This document shows positions 15,159 through 24,246 of a stretch of DNA of 64,000 bases, piece by piece (within the stretch, counting starts at the first letter, position 1; each line of letters begins with the position of its first letter). Source of the DNA: Pseudomonas sp. AFG_SD02_1510_Pfu_092. Lineage in GTDB: Bacteria > Pseudomonadota > Gammaproteobacteria > Pseudomonadales > Pseudomonadaceae. A program made the translations under genes and the position numbers. The stretch is from the NCBI RefSeq assembly GCF_003331055.1, contig NZ_PUQD01000014.1:27597-91596 (forward strand). The letters are read 5' to 3'. The notes under the pieces were generated by a model. That model was not told the origin of the DNA and did not search any database. It saw only the letters and a program-made list of their open reading frames with translations.

Positions 15159-16220
15159 ATGAGCGTGGAATGCTTCGTTACAGGCGGCAGTGGATTTGTC
15201 GGGCAACACTTATTGGCCCGTCTTACAGCGACCGGGCACAAAACCTGGGTACTGATGCGCAACCCTGAAAACCTCGAGCGCCTCCGGCAGCAAGTAAGCC
15301 AGTTAGGCGGTAACCCTGAGCATGTTCAAGCCGTGCAGGGCGATATCAGCCGAGACGGGCTCGGGCTCGACGAGGCTGGCATGCGCAGCGTGTCTTCGGC
15401 TGCCGTGGCGTTCCACCTGGCGGCGGAGTTCACCTGGGGGCTGACCATCGAGCGTGCCCGTGCGGTCAACGTGCAGGGGGCGCTGCGCGTCGCCGAACTG
15501 GCGGCGAGCCAGCGTATGCGCTTGCTGATGGTGGGCGGCTTCATGCTGCAGAACCTTGGCCACCTGGCCAGCATCGGCGTGGATCACCAGCACCCGGAAA
15601 ACACCGACTGGCCCGCCGTCTACCGCCGCGCAGGTGGCTACGAAGGCAGCAAGATCGAAGCCCATTTCGCCGTCATCCGCTGCCTGCAGCAAGCCGGCGC
15701 GGACTACACGATCGTGCACCCTGCCACGGTATGTGGCCACAGTGAAAGCGGCCACATCGTGCAAGGCCAACCACTGGCCGAACTCATTCGCAACCTGGCA
15801 CAAGGCCGGTTCAAGGCCATTCCCGGCTCCCCCCAACACTGGTTGCCCTTGGTCAGCGTCGACTACCTGGTGGCGCTGATGACCTGCGTGGCGTTCGATC
15901 CGGCGATGGCCAACCGACAAGTCCTGGCACTTTATGAACACACACCGAACTTGCACGGCATGCTTGCGCAGATCGCCGCTACGCTGGCGGTAAAGGCGCC
16001 CCGTCACCATGTAAGGATCGGATTGCTCAAGTGGCTATTGGCGATTCCCGGGCTGGCACAGCAATTATCGATCAGCGCCGAATCGTTGAACTTCATCCAG
16101 ACCCAGCGCTTCGACATGCGTGCCAGCGAGCAACTGGAACGCAAGTATCAGTTGGCACATCCCGATATGGCCAGCGCGCTGGAAAACACCGTGCGTTATG
16201 TCAAGGGTTACTTGAGCTGA
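15159..16220 (+). CDS. NAD(P)-dependent epimerase/dehydratase (extended SDR)
   Basis: A 353-residue extended short-chain dehydrogenase. The cofactor site TGGSGFVG is at residues 8-15. AVAFHLAAEFTWG occupies the usual HxAA position, and the catalytic YxxxK appears as YEGSK near residue 165. The domain order fits reductases acting on ketones, aldehydes or sugar derivatives; the exact substrate cannot be told. It is divergent from the MerR gene and behind a MerR-type promoter, so it is probably induced by the compound that protein senses, a common layout for detoxifying reductases. The next gene is 139 bp away and looks independent. Confidence 0.85.
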   Translation: MSVECFVTGGSGFVGQHLLARLTATGHKTWVLMRNPENLERLRQQVSQLGGNPEHVQAVQGDISRDGLGLDEAGMRSVSSAAVAFHLAAEFTWGLTIERARAVNVQGALRVAELAASQRMRLLMVGGFMLQNLGHLASIGVDHQHPENTDWPAVYRRAGGYEGSKIEAHFAVIRCLQQAGADYTIVHPATVCGHSESGHIVQGQPLAELIRNLAQGRFKAIPGSPQHWLPLVSVDYLVALMTCVAFDPAMANRQVLALYEHTPNLHGMLAQIAATLAVKAPRHHVRIGLLKWLLAIPGLAQQLSISAESLNFIQTQRFDMRASEQLERKYQLAHPDMASALENTVRYVKGYLS

Positions 16221-16359
16221 GTGCTTGCGAAAATTTGTCGTACATCTCTACAATTCTGATGCTTTATATTATGCAGTAGACCAGATCGTTACTTCCTGAC
16301 CGTTTGGTTAGTTAATAGCTGTCGTCGCCTGGCTACCGGAATCTCCATCAGGAATTGAC

Positions 16360-17871
16360 GTGAAGCGTGACATCCAGCTCGTTGTTCTACTGCTATCGAT
16401 CATCGGTTGTTCTCTCGCCTCGTTAACGCTGTGGAAGGTCATGGCTTCTCGCGAGCGCGCCCTGGAAGATATCAACGTCCATGGCCTGAACCTGACCCAG
16501 GCACTGTCCACCTATTCCGAAGGTATCGTCCGCCAGAGCTCACAGCTGTTGCTCGGCCTGGTCGAGCGCCTGGAAACCGAGGGCACCGGGCCTGCACAGA
16601 TCGACCGCCTGGCGCAGCTGGTCAAGCGTCAGTCGCCACTGATGCCGCCCATGAGCGGCATCACCATCTATGCCAAGGACGGGCGCTGGCTGATGTCTTC
16701 CAACCGCCCCACCCCGGCCGGCGCCAACAGCAGCGACCGGGCGTTTTTCATCCACCATCGCGATGACCCGTCCCGTGCGCCCTTCATCGGCCTGCCGATC
16801 CGCAGCCGCGTCACCCAGGAATGGGTGATCACCATCAGCCGGCGCTTCAACGACCAGCGCGGCGAGTTCGCCGGGGTGGTTGCCATGACCCTTGGCGTGG
16901 AGAACTTCCTGCAACTGTTCGGCAAGCTGGACGTCGGCCACGACGGTGCCATCGGCTTGTCCTTTGCCGACGGCGCCATGCTGGTGCGCTACCCGTTCCG
17001 GGAACAGGACATGGGCCGCAACTTCTCCAAGTCGCCCATCTATGCCAAGTACCTGGTCGACCAGTCGGTAGGCACCGCGTCGTTCACCTCCAGCCTGGAC
17101 GGCGTGGAGCGCCTCTATGCGTTTCGCAAGAGTGACAAGCTGCCGCTGGTGACCACGGTCGCCCTGGGCAAGAACGAAGCCCTCGCCGCCTGGCGCTTCG
17201 AGGCGCTGCTGTCGTTGCTGGTGGTGGCTGCGTTGCTGGCACTCACCGGCACCATCGGCTGGCTGCTGATTCGTGCCATGAGCCGGCGCGACGCGGTGGA
17301 AAGCGAACTTCGCCTGACCCAACAGCAATTGCTCGACAGCAACCAGCAGCTCGAACGCCAGGCAATGCACGATGCGCTAACCGGGCTGGCCAACCGGCGC
17401 TGCTTTGACGAAGCGCTGGCCCAGGAGATCCGCCGGGCCCAGCGCAACGGCACCTCGCTGGGGTTGCTGATGATCGATATCGACCATTTCAAGCGCTACA
17501 ACGACACCTATGGTCATCCCGCCGGTGACACCTGCCTGCAGCAGATAGCCGCCCTGCTCGGCGCCTGTATCCGCCGCCCCAGCGACCTGCTGGCACGCTA
17601 CGGCGGTGAAGAACTGGCGGTGATCCTGCCCGACACCGACCACGACGGCGCAGCGGTGGTCGCCACGCTGATGCTCGAGCGCCTGGCCCTGCAACCCATC
17701 CCTCATCAAGGCAGCCCGTTCGGGCATGTGACCGCCAGTATCGGCATCGCCTGCGCCGCTGGCACCGCGCTCGACAGCCCTTCATCGCTACTGCAACGCG
17801 CCGACCAGGCGCTGTACGTCGCCAAGCAGACGGGCCGCTATCGCCTGCATGTCGACCTGGCACCGACATAA
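16360..17871 (+). CDS. Diguanylate cyclase with periplasmic Cache sensor
   Basis: A 503-residue membrane diguanylate cyclase starting at GTG 16360. It has an N-terminal helix (IQLVVLLLSIIGCSLASLTLW), a periplasmic double Cache-type sensor of about 240 residues (TIYAKDGRWLMSSNRP, RRFNDQRGEFAGVVAMTLG), and a second helix near 285-310. A short coiled coil then leads into the GGDEF domain from about residue 340. The active-site motif is intact as GGEEL at about 415-419. An inhibitory RxxD site (RPSD) lies five residues before it, so the enzyme should make c-di-GMP and be feedback-inhibited. The 139-bp upstream gap is AT-rich and likely holds its promoter. Other expected motifs (DIDHFKRYNDTYGH) are present. 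Confidence 0.93.
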   Translation: MKRDIQLVVLLLSIIGCSLASLTLWKVMASRERALEDINVHGLNLTQALSTYSEGIVRQSSQLLLGLVERLETEGTGPAQIDRLAQLVKRQSPLMPPMSGITIYAKDGRWLMSSNRPTPAGANSSDRAFFIHHRDDPSRAPFIGLPIRSRVTQEWVITISRRFNDQRGEFAGVVAMTLGVENFLQLFGKLDVGHDGAIGLSFADGAMLVRYPFREQDMGRNFSKSPIYAKYLVDQSVGTASFTSSLDGVERLYAFRKSDKLPLVTTVALGKNEALAAWRFEALLSLLVVAALLALTGTIGWLLIRAMSRRDAVESELRLTQQQLLDSNQQLERQAMHDALTGLANRRCFDEALAQEIRRAQRNGTSLGLLMIDIDHFKRYNDTYGHPAGDTCLQQIAALLGACIRRPSDLLARYGGEELAVILPDTDHDGAAVVATLMLERLALQPIPHQGSPFGHVTASIGIACAAGTALDSPSSLLQRADQALYVAKQTGRYRLHVDLAPT

Positions 17872-17878
17872 CTGCAAA

Positions 17879-17897
17879 CACGCCCGCCCCGGGCGTG
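17879..17897 (+). terminator. Hairpin after the diguanylate cyclase
   Basis: CACGCCC-GCCCC-GGGCGTG forms a 7-bp perfect stem just 7 bases after the stop codon. There is no T-tract, so it may be a Rho-assisted or attenuating stem rather than a full intrinsic terminator. Confidence 0.5.
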
Positions 17898-17937
17898 CTC
17901 CCGTGAAACCCGAAGCCCCATTACAAGGAAAGTACTG

Positions 17938-18837
17938 ATGCAATCTCATTTCGGCAAAGGTGTGCTCTTTGCCCTCTGCGCCGCTGCACTGAATGCAACC
18001 ATCGGCGTCCTTAGCAAAGTGTTGATGAACAGTGGTTTCAGCTCCAGCAGCATCGCCCTGATAAAGACCGTACTCGGCTGCCTGCTGCTGTCGCTGCTGT
18101 TGCCGTTACTCAAGCGCCCTGCGCAACCGGCCAAGTGGTTTCAGGCGGCCATTTGCGCCTTTCTCGGCATTTTCGTGCTGTTCCACTTTGAAACCTCGGC
18201 CTACCGGCACTATGCGGCGGCAGGGGTCGTGGTGATGTTGATGGCCAGCGCCTCGATAGCCTCGATCGTGCTGGGCCGAATCGTTCTGAAAGAGCCGATC
18301 AGCGCCAACGTGACGGTCGGTGCCGGGTTGACCATTGCCGGCATCGCGGTCATTTTCGGCGCCGACCTGGAACAGGGCTTCACCCTGCAAGGCGCACTGC
18401 TCGCGGCGATTGGCGGGTGCGGTTACGGCGCTTTTTCGGTGGCCATGAAGCGCATGGGCGTATCCGGCGGCCTGCACTTTACCCGGCAACTGTTGCTGTT
18501 CGGCAGCCTTTACCTGCTGATGCCGGCGGCAACCGATGGCTTCGGCATCGGCGAGCTGTCGCTGGTGGCGGTGTCGGCTTTGCTGGCGCTGGCGGCGTTG
18601 CCGACCATCCTCGGCTTCTTCTGCACCACCAAGGCCATCGAGTACCTGAAGCCGTCGCAAGTCCAGGCACTGGAGCTGACCGAGCCGCTGTTTGCCGCGC
18701 TGCTGGCGTTAGTGGTCCTCAACGAAGTGCCGCGCGACACGTTGTATATGGGCGCCGCGTTGATCCTGTGCGGCTTGTGTTTCTCCAACGAGCTGATCCG
18801 CCTGGGCAAGAAAGCGCCACAACCGTCCGCCACCTGA
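17938..18837 (+). CDS. EamA/DMT-family transporter
   Basis: A 299-residue inner-membrane protein with ten hydrophobic segments in two EamA repeats (about 8-140 and 150-290). Typical stretches are ASIASIVLGRIVLKEPIS at the end of the first repeat and LELTEPLFAALLALVVLNEVP in the second. DMT proteins of this size export metabolites or amino acids; nothing here fixes the substrate. It has an AAGGAAAG site before ATG 17938 and appears to be a single-gene unit, convergent with the OprD gene across a strong hairpin. Confidence 0.88.
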   Translation: MQSHFGKGVLFALCAAALNATIGVLSKVLMNSGFSSSSIALIKTVLGCLLLSLLLPLLKRPAQPAKWFQAAICAFLGIFVLFHFETSAYRHYAAAGVVVMLMASASIASIVLGRIVLKEPISANVTVGAGLTIAGIAVIFGADLEQGFTLQGALLAAIGGCGYGAFSVAMKRMGVSGGLHFTRQLLLFGSLYLLMPAATDGFGIGELSLVAVSALLALAALPTILGFFCTTKAIEYLKPSQVQALELTEPLFAALLALVVLNEVPRDTLYMGAALILCGLCFSNELIRLGKKAPQPSAT

Positions 18838-18851
18838 GGCAGCGGGCACGC

Positions 18852-18881
18852 GCACCGGGGCGCGCAGGCCCGCGCCGGTGC
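18852..18881. terminator. Hairpin between convergent genes
   Basis: GCACCGG at 18852 pairs with CCGGTGC ending at 18881, with further G/C pairing inside. It sits in the 45-bp gap between the convergent EamA and OprD stops and could end both transcripts, though no T-run is present. Confidence 0.5.
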
Positions 18882-18882
18882 G

Positions 18883-20136
18883 TTACCAGATCGCGATATC
18901 GTAGGTCAGGTAGACGCGGTTGCTGTCCCGCCCGCGGGAAAAGTCGGAGCGGTACACGTAGTTGCGCAGTTTCACGCCCAGCCCCTTGATCGGCCCGGAT
19001 TGCACCACGTAGGCCAGTTCCATGTCCCGCTCCCACTCGCTGAGCCCGGCTTCAGCAGAGCGGCCGTTGTCGCCGCTCAGGTAACGCGCCATGAAGGTCA
19101 GCCCGGGGACACCGGCCACGGCAAAATTGTAGGCATAGCTCGCCATCCAGGTTTGCTCTTCCTCCTCGATGAACTTGCCGATGCCGACGTTACTGAACGA
19201 ATAAACCGTCGCGCCGCTGATGTACGGCAGCCCGGCCGTGCCGTCGAGCACCTGGTAACCCGCACCGACGGTGTGCCCGGAATGGCTGTAAGCCAGCTGC
19301 CCGCTGAACATGTCGTTGTCGATTTCGCCGCCATGCGCGGCGCCGCTGTCGCGGCTCTTGAAGTAACGCAGGTCGGTGGTGAGCACCCCGCCGGCCAACG
19401 GCAGGTCGTGCACCAGGCCGGCATAGTCCTGGCGGTAGAAGTGCTCGAGCTGGCCATGAAAATAGCTCAGGCGCAGCTGCTTGCTGACGGCGTAGTCGGC
19501 ACCGGCAAAATTGAAGTCGCCCGACTCGCCGCCGCCATAACCATCCAGGTACAGGCCGGTGCTGTCGGAGGAATCACGCTGCTTGAAACGCTCCAGACGC
19601 CCGGCCGTAAGCGTCAGGCCGTCGACATCGGTACTGGTCAGTTGCGTACCCTGGTAGGTCTGCGGCAGCAACCGCGCATCGTTGTACACCAGCACTGGCG
19701 TCTTCGGCAGCAAGGTGCCGTGCTTGAGCACGGTCTGCCCCAGCCGCGCCTTGGCGGTCGCCCCGGCACTGGCGAACTGGTCTGCGGCGCGGCCGTCGTC
19801 ATGCACCGGCAACAGCCCGGTACCGCTGCGGCCGCGGCCCGAATCGAGCTTCACGCCTACCAGCCCCATGGCATCCAGGCCCAGCCCCAACGGGCCTTGG
19901 GTAAAGCCGGACTGGTAGTCGAGCAGAAAGCCCTGCGCCCACTCCACCCGTTCACTTTTGGCGGTTGCGGCGGCGCGGGCGCTCATGCCGTGTTCGTCAC
20001 GGAAGTTTTCGTTGAAGTAGACGTTGCGCAGCTGCAGCTTGAGCTTGCCGTCGTCGATGAATCCGGCAGCGCCGGCCACAGGCAGCCAGCCGCAGAGCAG
20101 GCCACAGGTGGCCCCACGGAAAACAGCTCGGGACAT
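18883..20136 (-). CDS. OprD-family outer-membrane porin
   Basis: A 417-residue porin of the pseudomonad OprD/OpdX family. It has a signal peptide (CGLLCGWLPVAGAAG), an early LKLQLRNVYFNENFRDE block and the family stretch EWAQGFLLDYQSGFTQGPLGLGLDAMGLVG. The SDSTGLYLDGYGGGESGDFNFAGADY segment and the C-terminal strand RVYLTYDIAIW complete the pattern. OprD proteins pass small carboxylates or basic amino acids. It is the last gene in a same-strand set after the PrpF-like isomerase, a DctA-type carrier and a CitMHS carrier, so its cargo is probably the same di- or tricarboxylate. Confidence 0.92.
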   Translation of the reverse strand: MSRAVFRGATCGLLCGWLPVAGAAGFIDDGKLKLQLRNVYFNENFRDEHGMSARAAATAKSERVEWAQGFLLDYQSGFTQGPLGLGLDAMGLVGVKLDSGRGRSGTGLLPVHDDGRAADQFASAGATAKARLGQTVLKHGTLLPKTPVLVYNDARLLPQTYQGTQLTSTDVDGLTLTAGRLERFKQRDSSDSTGLYLDGYGGGESGDFNFAGADYAVSKQLRLSYFHGQLEHFYRQDYAGLVHDLPLAGGVLTTDLRYFKSRDSGAAHGGEIDNDMFSGQLAYSHSGHTVGAGYQVLDGTAGLPYISGATVYSFSNVGIGKFIEEEEQTWMASYAYNFAVAGVPGLTFMARYLSGDNGRSAEAGLSEWERDMELAYVVQSGPIKGLGVKLRNYVYRSDFSRGRDSNRVYLTYDIAIW

Positions 20137-20206
20137 GATGGTTACTCTATTGTTGTTCTTGGAGGGGGGGTCGGCTGGTACTGGGCGCCGGGGCGCCCGA
20201 CGCAGG

Positions 20207-21511
20207 TCAGACGAAGAAGGACAACGCCCCGGTCAGCAGGGCCAGCGCGGTGATCACCAGCGAGGTGAGCACTGCCCATTTCACCGTGGCCTTCTGGAAG
20301 TCGCCGATATCGCGATCGACCATGCCCACCAGCAGCAAGGTCGAGGCCACCAGCGGGCTCATCAGGTGCACAGGCTGGCCCAGCACCGAGGCGCGGGCGA
20401 TTTCCACCGGGTCGATGCCGTAGGCAGCAGCCGCGTTGGCCAGGATCGGCACCACGCCGAAGTAGTAGGCGTCGTTGGACAGCACGAAGGTCAGCGGCAT
20501 GCTGGTCAGCGCCACCACCAGCGGGAACCAGTGGCTCCAGGCTTGGGGAATCCAGTCGACCAGGGTCTGCGCCAGCGCATCGACCATCTTGGTCCCCGAG
20601 AAGATCCCGGCGAAGATGCCGGCGGCAAATACCAGCAGCACCACGGTCATGGCGTTGCCCGAATGGGCGAGGATACGCGCCTTCTGCAGCTCCAGCTGCG
20701 GGTAGTTGATCATCAGCGCCGCGACGAAACCGATCATGAACAGCAGCGCCGAATGCATCACGCCCAGCACCAGGGCGGTCATTACCGCGATCACCAGCAC
20801 CAGGTTGACATATGCCAGGCGTGGCCGCTTGTGCGGGTTGTCGCCGAGGATTTCCTTGATGTAGCAGCTGCCGCCACCCGATTCCAGGGCGATGTTGCCG
20901 ATGCGTTTACGCTCGGCGCGGCCCAGCAGGTAGGCGGTGAACACCACCCAGGCCGCCCCGCCGATCACCGTCGGCAGCATCGGGATGAAGTACTCGGTGG
21001 CATCCAGCCCGAGCGCGGCGATGGCCCGGGTGGCCGGCCCGCCCCAGGGGCTCATGCCGCTCATGATGCTCAGCGACAGCATCGACACCGTGGCCAGGAT
21101 CATCGGGTTCATGCCAATGCGCTTGTACAGCGGCAGCATCGCCGCGCAGGTGATCATGTAGGTGGTGGTGCCATCACCGTCGAGCGCCACCAGCAATGAC
21201 AGCAGCGCGGTACCGATGGCGATCTTGATCGGGTCGCCATTGACGCGTCTGAGGATCTTGCGGATCAGCGGGTCGAACAGGCCGGCATCGATCATCAGGC
21301 CGAAGAACAGGATGGCGAACAGCAACAGCGCCGCCGACGGCGCGACCATCTTCAGGCCATCGAGCATCATCTTGCCCAGCTCGGGGGCGAAGCCACCGAT
21401 TACGGCGAAGACGATGGGTACCACGGTGAGCGCGACGATTGGCGACAGGCGTTTACTCATGATCAGGTAGGTGAAGGTCACCACCATGATCAGGCCCAGG
21501 AGTGCGAGCAT
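20207..21511 (-). CDS. CitMHS-family citrate/tricarboxylate carrier
   Basis: A 434-residue membrane protein of the CitMHS family, which imports metal-citrate complexes or related tricarboxylates with protons. It starts MLALLGLIMVVTFTYLIMSKRLSP and shows the family stretches ILFFGLMIDAGLFDPLIRKILR, ALDGDGTTTYMITCAAMLPLY and MSGMSPWGGPATRAIAALG. The C-terminal helices include SNDAYYFGVVPILANAAAAYG. About 11-12 membrane segments are visible. It lies between the DctA-type gene and the OprD gene on the same strand. Two carriers of different families in one set is unusual and may mean uptake of two related acids. Confidence 0.9.
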   Translation of the reverse strand: MLALLGLIMVVTFTYLIMSKRLSPIVALTVVPIVFAVIGGFAPELGKMMLDGLKMVAPSAALLLFAILFFGLMIDAGLFDPLIRKILRRVNGDPIKIAIGTALLSLLVALDGDGTTTYMITCAAMLPLYKRIGMNPMILATVSMLSLSIMSGMSPWGGPATRAIAALGLDATEYFIPMLPTVIGGAAWVVFTAYLLGRAERKRIGNIALESGGGSCYIKEILGDNPHKRPRLAYVNLVLVIAVMTALVLGVMHSALLFMIGFVAALMINYPQLELQKARILAHSGNAMTVVLLVFAAGIFAGIFSGTKMVDALAQTLVDWIPQAWSHWFPLVVALTSMPLTFVLSNDAYYFGVVPILANAAAAYGIDPVEIARASVLGQPVHLMSPLVASTLLLVGMVDRDIGDFQKATVKWAVLTSLVITALALLTGALSFFV

Positions 21512-21569
21512 GGTTTTTTCTCTTGTTTTTATGCTGTTGCGGCCATCGGCAAGGCAGACGGCCCCCTAC

Positions 21570-21600
21570 CCCACTCGGCATCGCCAGGATGCTGAGTGGG
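21570..21600 (-). terminator. Hairpin between dctA-like and citMHS genes
   Basis: CCCACTCGGCAT and ATGCTGAGTGGG pair with a single mismatch around a 7-base loop. The T-rich stretch lies on the right side, so the stem would end plus-strand transcripts better than the minus-strand operon; on the minus strand it may act as a partial attenuator or mRNA-processing site. Confidence 0.5.
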
Positions 21601-21634
21601 ATTTTAAGTCAACGATGGGAGGAAGAAGTGCCTT

Positions 21635-22948
21635 TCAGCCGTGGTGGCGCGGCTCGGCGGACCAGTCGGCCGGCGCAGCGCCCGCCTCGGCCGGCAGCGC
21701 CGGGGTACGGTTCAGGCGGCGCAGCAAGGTTTCCCGGTCACAGGCGTTCTCCGACAGCGAGATCACCACCGTGGCCACGGCGTTGCTGGCCAGGCTGGTC
21801 AGCGCGCGCGCTTCGGACATGAAGCGGTCGATGCCGATCAGCAAGGCCAGCCCCGCCAATGGGATGTCGTGAATGACCGTGAGGGTCGAGGCCAGCGCCA
21901 CGAAACCGCTGCCGGTCACACCCGCAGCGCCCTTGGACGACAACAGCATGATCGCCAGCATGGTCACCGTCTGGCCCAGGGTCAGGTCGATGTTGCAGGC
22001 CTGCGCGATGAACACCGCCGCCAGCGACAGGTAGATGGCGGTACCGTCCAGGTTGAAGGAATAGCCGGTAGGCAGCACCAGCCCGACCACGCCTTTCTTG
22101 CAGCCGAGCTTTTCGAGTTTTTCCAGCATGCGCGGCAGCACTGGCTCGGTGGACGATGTGCCGAGCACCACCAGGAATTCCTCGCGGAAATAGCGCAGCA
22201 GCTTCCACAGGCTGAAACCATGCGCCCGGCAGATACCGCCGAGCACCACCAGCACGAAGAACGCGCAGGCGATGTACAACGTCCCCACCAGCTTGGCCAG
22301 TGCGCCGAGCGAGGTCACGCCATACTGGCCGACGGTGAACGCCAGTGCACCGAAGGCGCCGACCGGGGCGAAGCGCATCAGGTAACCGAAGATGCGAAAC
22401 ACCATGGTCGAAGCCGATTCCAGCACATCCAGTACCGGCTTGCCCTTCTCGCCCATGGACGACAGGGCAAAACCGCTGAGCACCGCGATGAACAGCACCG
22501 GCAGCACTTCACCCTTGTTGAAGGCACCGATGAAGGTGTCCGGGATGATGTGCATGAAGAAGTCGACCACGCTGAGCTTCGCCGCAGACGCCGCGTACTG
22601 GCCGAGCCCTGCGGTGCTGAGGGTGGCCGGGTCGATGTTCATGCCGACCCCGGGGCGCAACAGGTACACCGCGGCGAGGCCGATCATCAGGCTGACCACG
22701 GTGAGTAGCAGAAACAACAGCAAGGTCTTGCTCATCAAGCGCCCCAGCGAGCGCTTGTCGGTCATGCCGGCGATACCGGTGACGATGGTGCAAAACACCA
22801 CCGGGGCGATCATCATCTTGATCAGCTTGATGAACGCATCACCCAGCGGCTTGAGCGCAACGGCCTGTTGCGCCCAGAAGTGGCCGACCACCACGCCCAG
22901 CAGGACGGCGCAGAGGATCTGGAAGTACAGCGATTTGGCGAGTCTCAT
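21635..22948 (-). CDS. DctA-type dicarboxylate/proton (sodium) symporter
   Basis: A 437-residue DAACS-family symporter. Hallmarks are the early MIAPVVFCTIVTGIAGM helix, the serine-rich hairpin 1 as GTSSTEPVLPRM and the substrate-binding helix VLPTGYSFNLDGTAIYLS. Hairpin 2 is seen as SSKGAAGVTGSGFVALA, and the closing helix carries SEARALTSLASNAVATVV. Classical DctA takes C4-dicarboxylates such as succinate, fumarate and malate. The C-terminal tail is short and Pro/Ala-rich. Its place directly after the PrpF-like gene (71-bp gap) suggests the carried acid feeds that isomerase, so the true substrate may differ from succinate. Confidence 0.88.
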   Translation of the reverse strand: MRLAKSLYFQILCAVLLGVVVGHFWAQQAVALKPLGDAFIKLIKMMIAPVVFCTIVTGIAGMTDKRSLGRLMSKTLLLFLLLTVVSLMIGLAAVYLLRPGVGMNIDPATLSTAGLGQYAASAAKLSVVDFFMHIIPDTFIGAFNKGEVLPVLFIAVLSGFALSSMGEKGKPVLDVLESASTMVFRIFGYLMRFAPVGAFGALAFTVGQYGVTSLGALAKLVGTLYIACAFFVLVVLGGICRAHGFSLWKLLRYFREEFLVVLGTSSTEPVLPRMLEKLEKLGCKKGVVGLVLPTGYSFNLDGTAIYLSLAAVFIAQACNIDLTLGQTVTMLAIMLLSSKGAAGVTGSGFVALASTLTVIHDIPLAGLALLIGIDRFMSEARALTSLASNAVATVVISLSENACDRETLLRRLNRTPALPAEAGAAPADWSAEPRHHG

Positions 22949-23019
22949 GAGGCATCACCCATTGTTGAAATTGTGCGGATGCGCTTGTGCGAAGGTGCAG
23001 GCCAGGGTTGGCGCCGGGG

Positions 23020-24099
23020 CTACCCGGCCAGCCTGCGCAAGGTAGGGGCGTAGACGAAGCCTGAGAACAGCCGCCGGGCGGTGCGCACGACCGAGGCCTG
23101 GATGGTCTTGCCATCGGCACCGCCGCGCGACAGCGCCACATCGATGCCGCCACTGGGGTGTTCCAGGCGTACCTCGGCCAGTTGCTCGGCACCCTCGCCC
23201 AGCAGTTCGCCGATGACCGTGCCGGGGCTGACGCAGGCCGTGGCCAGGCCGATCGCGCCGGTGATGGCCAGCGCGCGGTGGCAGTTGTGCGGCATGAAGT
23301 AGCGCACCTGCAAGGTGCCATCGTAGCGGGGCCTGGACACCAGCACCGGCTTGGGGATGACCATGCCACTGACATCGCCCAGGCCCATGGCCTTGCCGGC
23401 CTTCAGGCGCAACGCCTCGAGGCGCTCGAGCAGTGTGCCGTTGGCGTCGAGTTCGGCCGGGGTTTCCGAACCGGTGACGCCCAGCTGGCTGGCCTCCACC
23501 ACCATCATCGGCATGGCCATGTCGATGCAGGTGACGGCGACACCATCGAGCACATCCCTGGCCTGGCCGGTCGGGAACAGCTTGCCGGTCTTGCTGCCGA
23601 CCGCATCGAGGAAGGTCAGCTGCACCGGCGCGGCAGTGCCCGGTACGCCATCGATCGCCGTGCGGCCTTCGTAGCGCACGATGCCGCCCGGGGTTTCCAC
23701 CAGCGAGTTGACGAAGGTCCCGGTGTTGAGGTTGCGGATGCGCACCAAGGTCTTGCCCTCCTGGCCTTTGACCAGGCCTTGCTCGATGGCGAACGGGCCA
23801 ACGGCGCACAGCATGTTGCCGCAGTTGGGCGCCGTATCGACCCGGCGTTGGGCGACCATGACCTGGACGAACAGGTAGTCGACGTCGGCGTCGGCATGCA
23901 GCGAAGGGCTGACAATCGCCACCTTGCTGGTCTGCGGGCTACCGCCACCGATGCCGTCGATTTCCAGTTCATGCCCGGAACCCATCAGGTTGATCAGCAA
24001 TTCGTCGCGTTCGACCACATTGGCAGGCAGGTCCCAGGCGTGGAAAAACGGCCCCTTCGAGGTGCCGCCGCGCATGAGTACGCAAGGAATTCGTTGCAT
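23020..24099 (-). CDS. PrpF-family isomerase (aconitate isomerase or 4-oxalomesaconate tautomerase-like)
   Basis: A 359-residue PrpF-family protein. The start at 24099 gives the typical opening MQRIPCVLMRGGTSKGPFFH; longer upstream forms lack family resemblance. Other marks are DGIGGGSPQTSKVAIV, the cysteine-bearing GNMLCAVGPFAIE (about residues 100-112) and the second half MGLGDVSGMVIPKPVLVS. The diaminopimelate-epimerase-like fold moves double bonds in unsaturated acids: PrpF acts on methylaconitate or aconitate, GalD on oxalomesaconate. No gallate or methylcitrate enzymes are next to it, and both linked carriers handle carboxylates. A role in trans-aconitate or related acid use is therefore my preferred reading. 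The divergent LysR protein is its likely activator. Confidence 0.82.
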   Translation of the reverse strand: MQRIPCVLMRGGTSKGPFFHAWDLPANVVERDELLINLMGSGHELEIDGIGGGSPQTSKVAIVSPSLHADADVDYLFVQVMVAQRRVDTAPNCGNMLCAVGPFAIEQGLVKGQEGKTLVRIRNLNTGTFVNSLVETPGGIVRYEGRTAIDGVPGTAAPVQLTFLDAVGSKTGKLFPTGQARDVLDGVAVTCIDMAMPMMVVEASQLGVTGSETPAELDANGTLLERLEALRLKAGKAMGLGDVSGMVIPKPVLVSRPRYDGTLQVRYFMPHNCHRALAITGAIGLATACVSPGTVIGELLGEGAEQLAEVRLEHPSGGIDVALSRGGADGKTIQASVVRTARRLFSGFVYAPTLRRLAG

Positions 24100-24182
24100 G
24101 ATTTCGCACTCTTGTTGATCAATGGACATCATTGATGTTGTGGACACAAGATTGACAGGGACGGATAAATCAATCCAATGCA

Positions 24183-24197
24183 AATATCGTAGGTATT
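24183..24197. promoter_or_regulatory. Dyad in the lysR/prpF divergent gap, candidate LysR site
   Basis: The imperfect-centre dyad AATATCGTAGGTATT (AATA-N7-TATT) lies in the 147-bp gap between the divergent prpF-like and lysR genes. Its place and AT-rich arms fit a LysR-type recognition site, but the classic T-N11-A form is not exact. Confidence 0.35.
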
Positions 24198-24246
24198 ATT
24201 CCGATCCAAGCATCAATAACAGGCCTGGGCCAGAGAGCGATTCGAG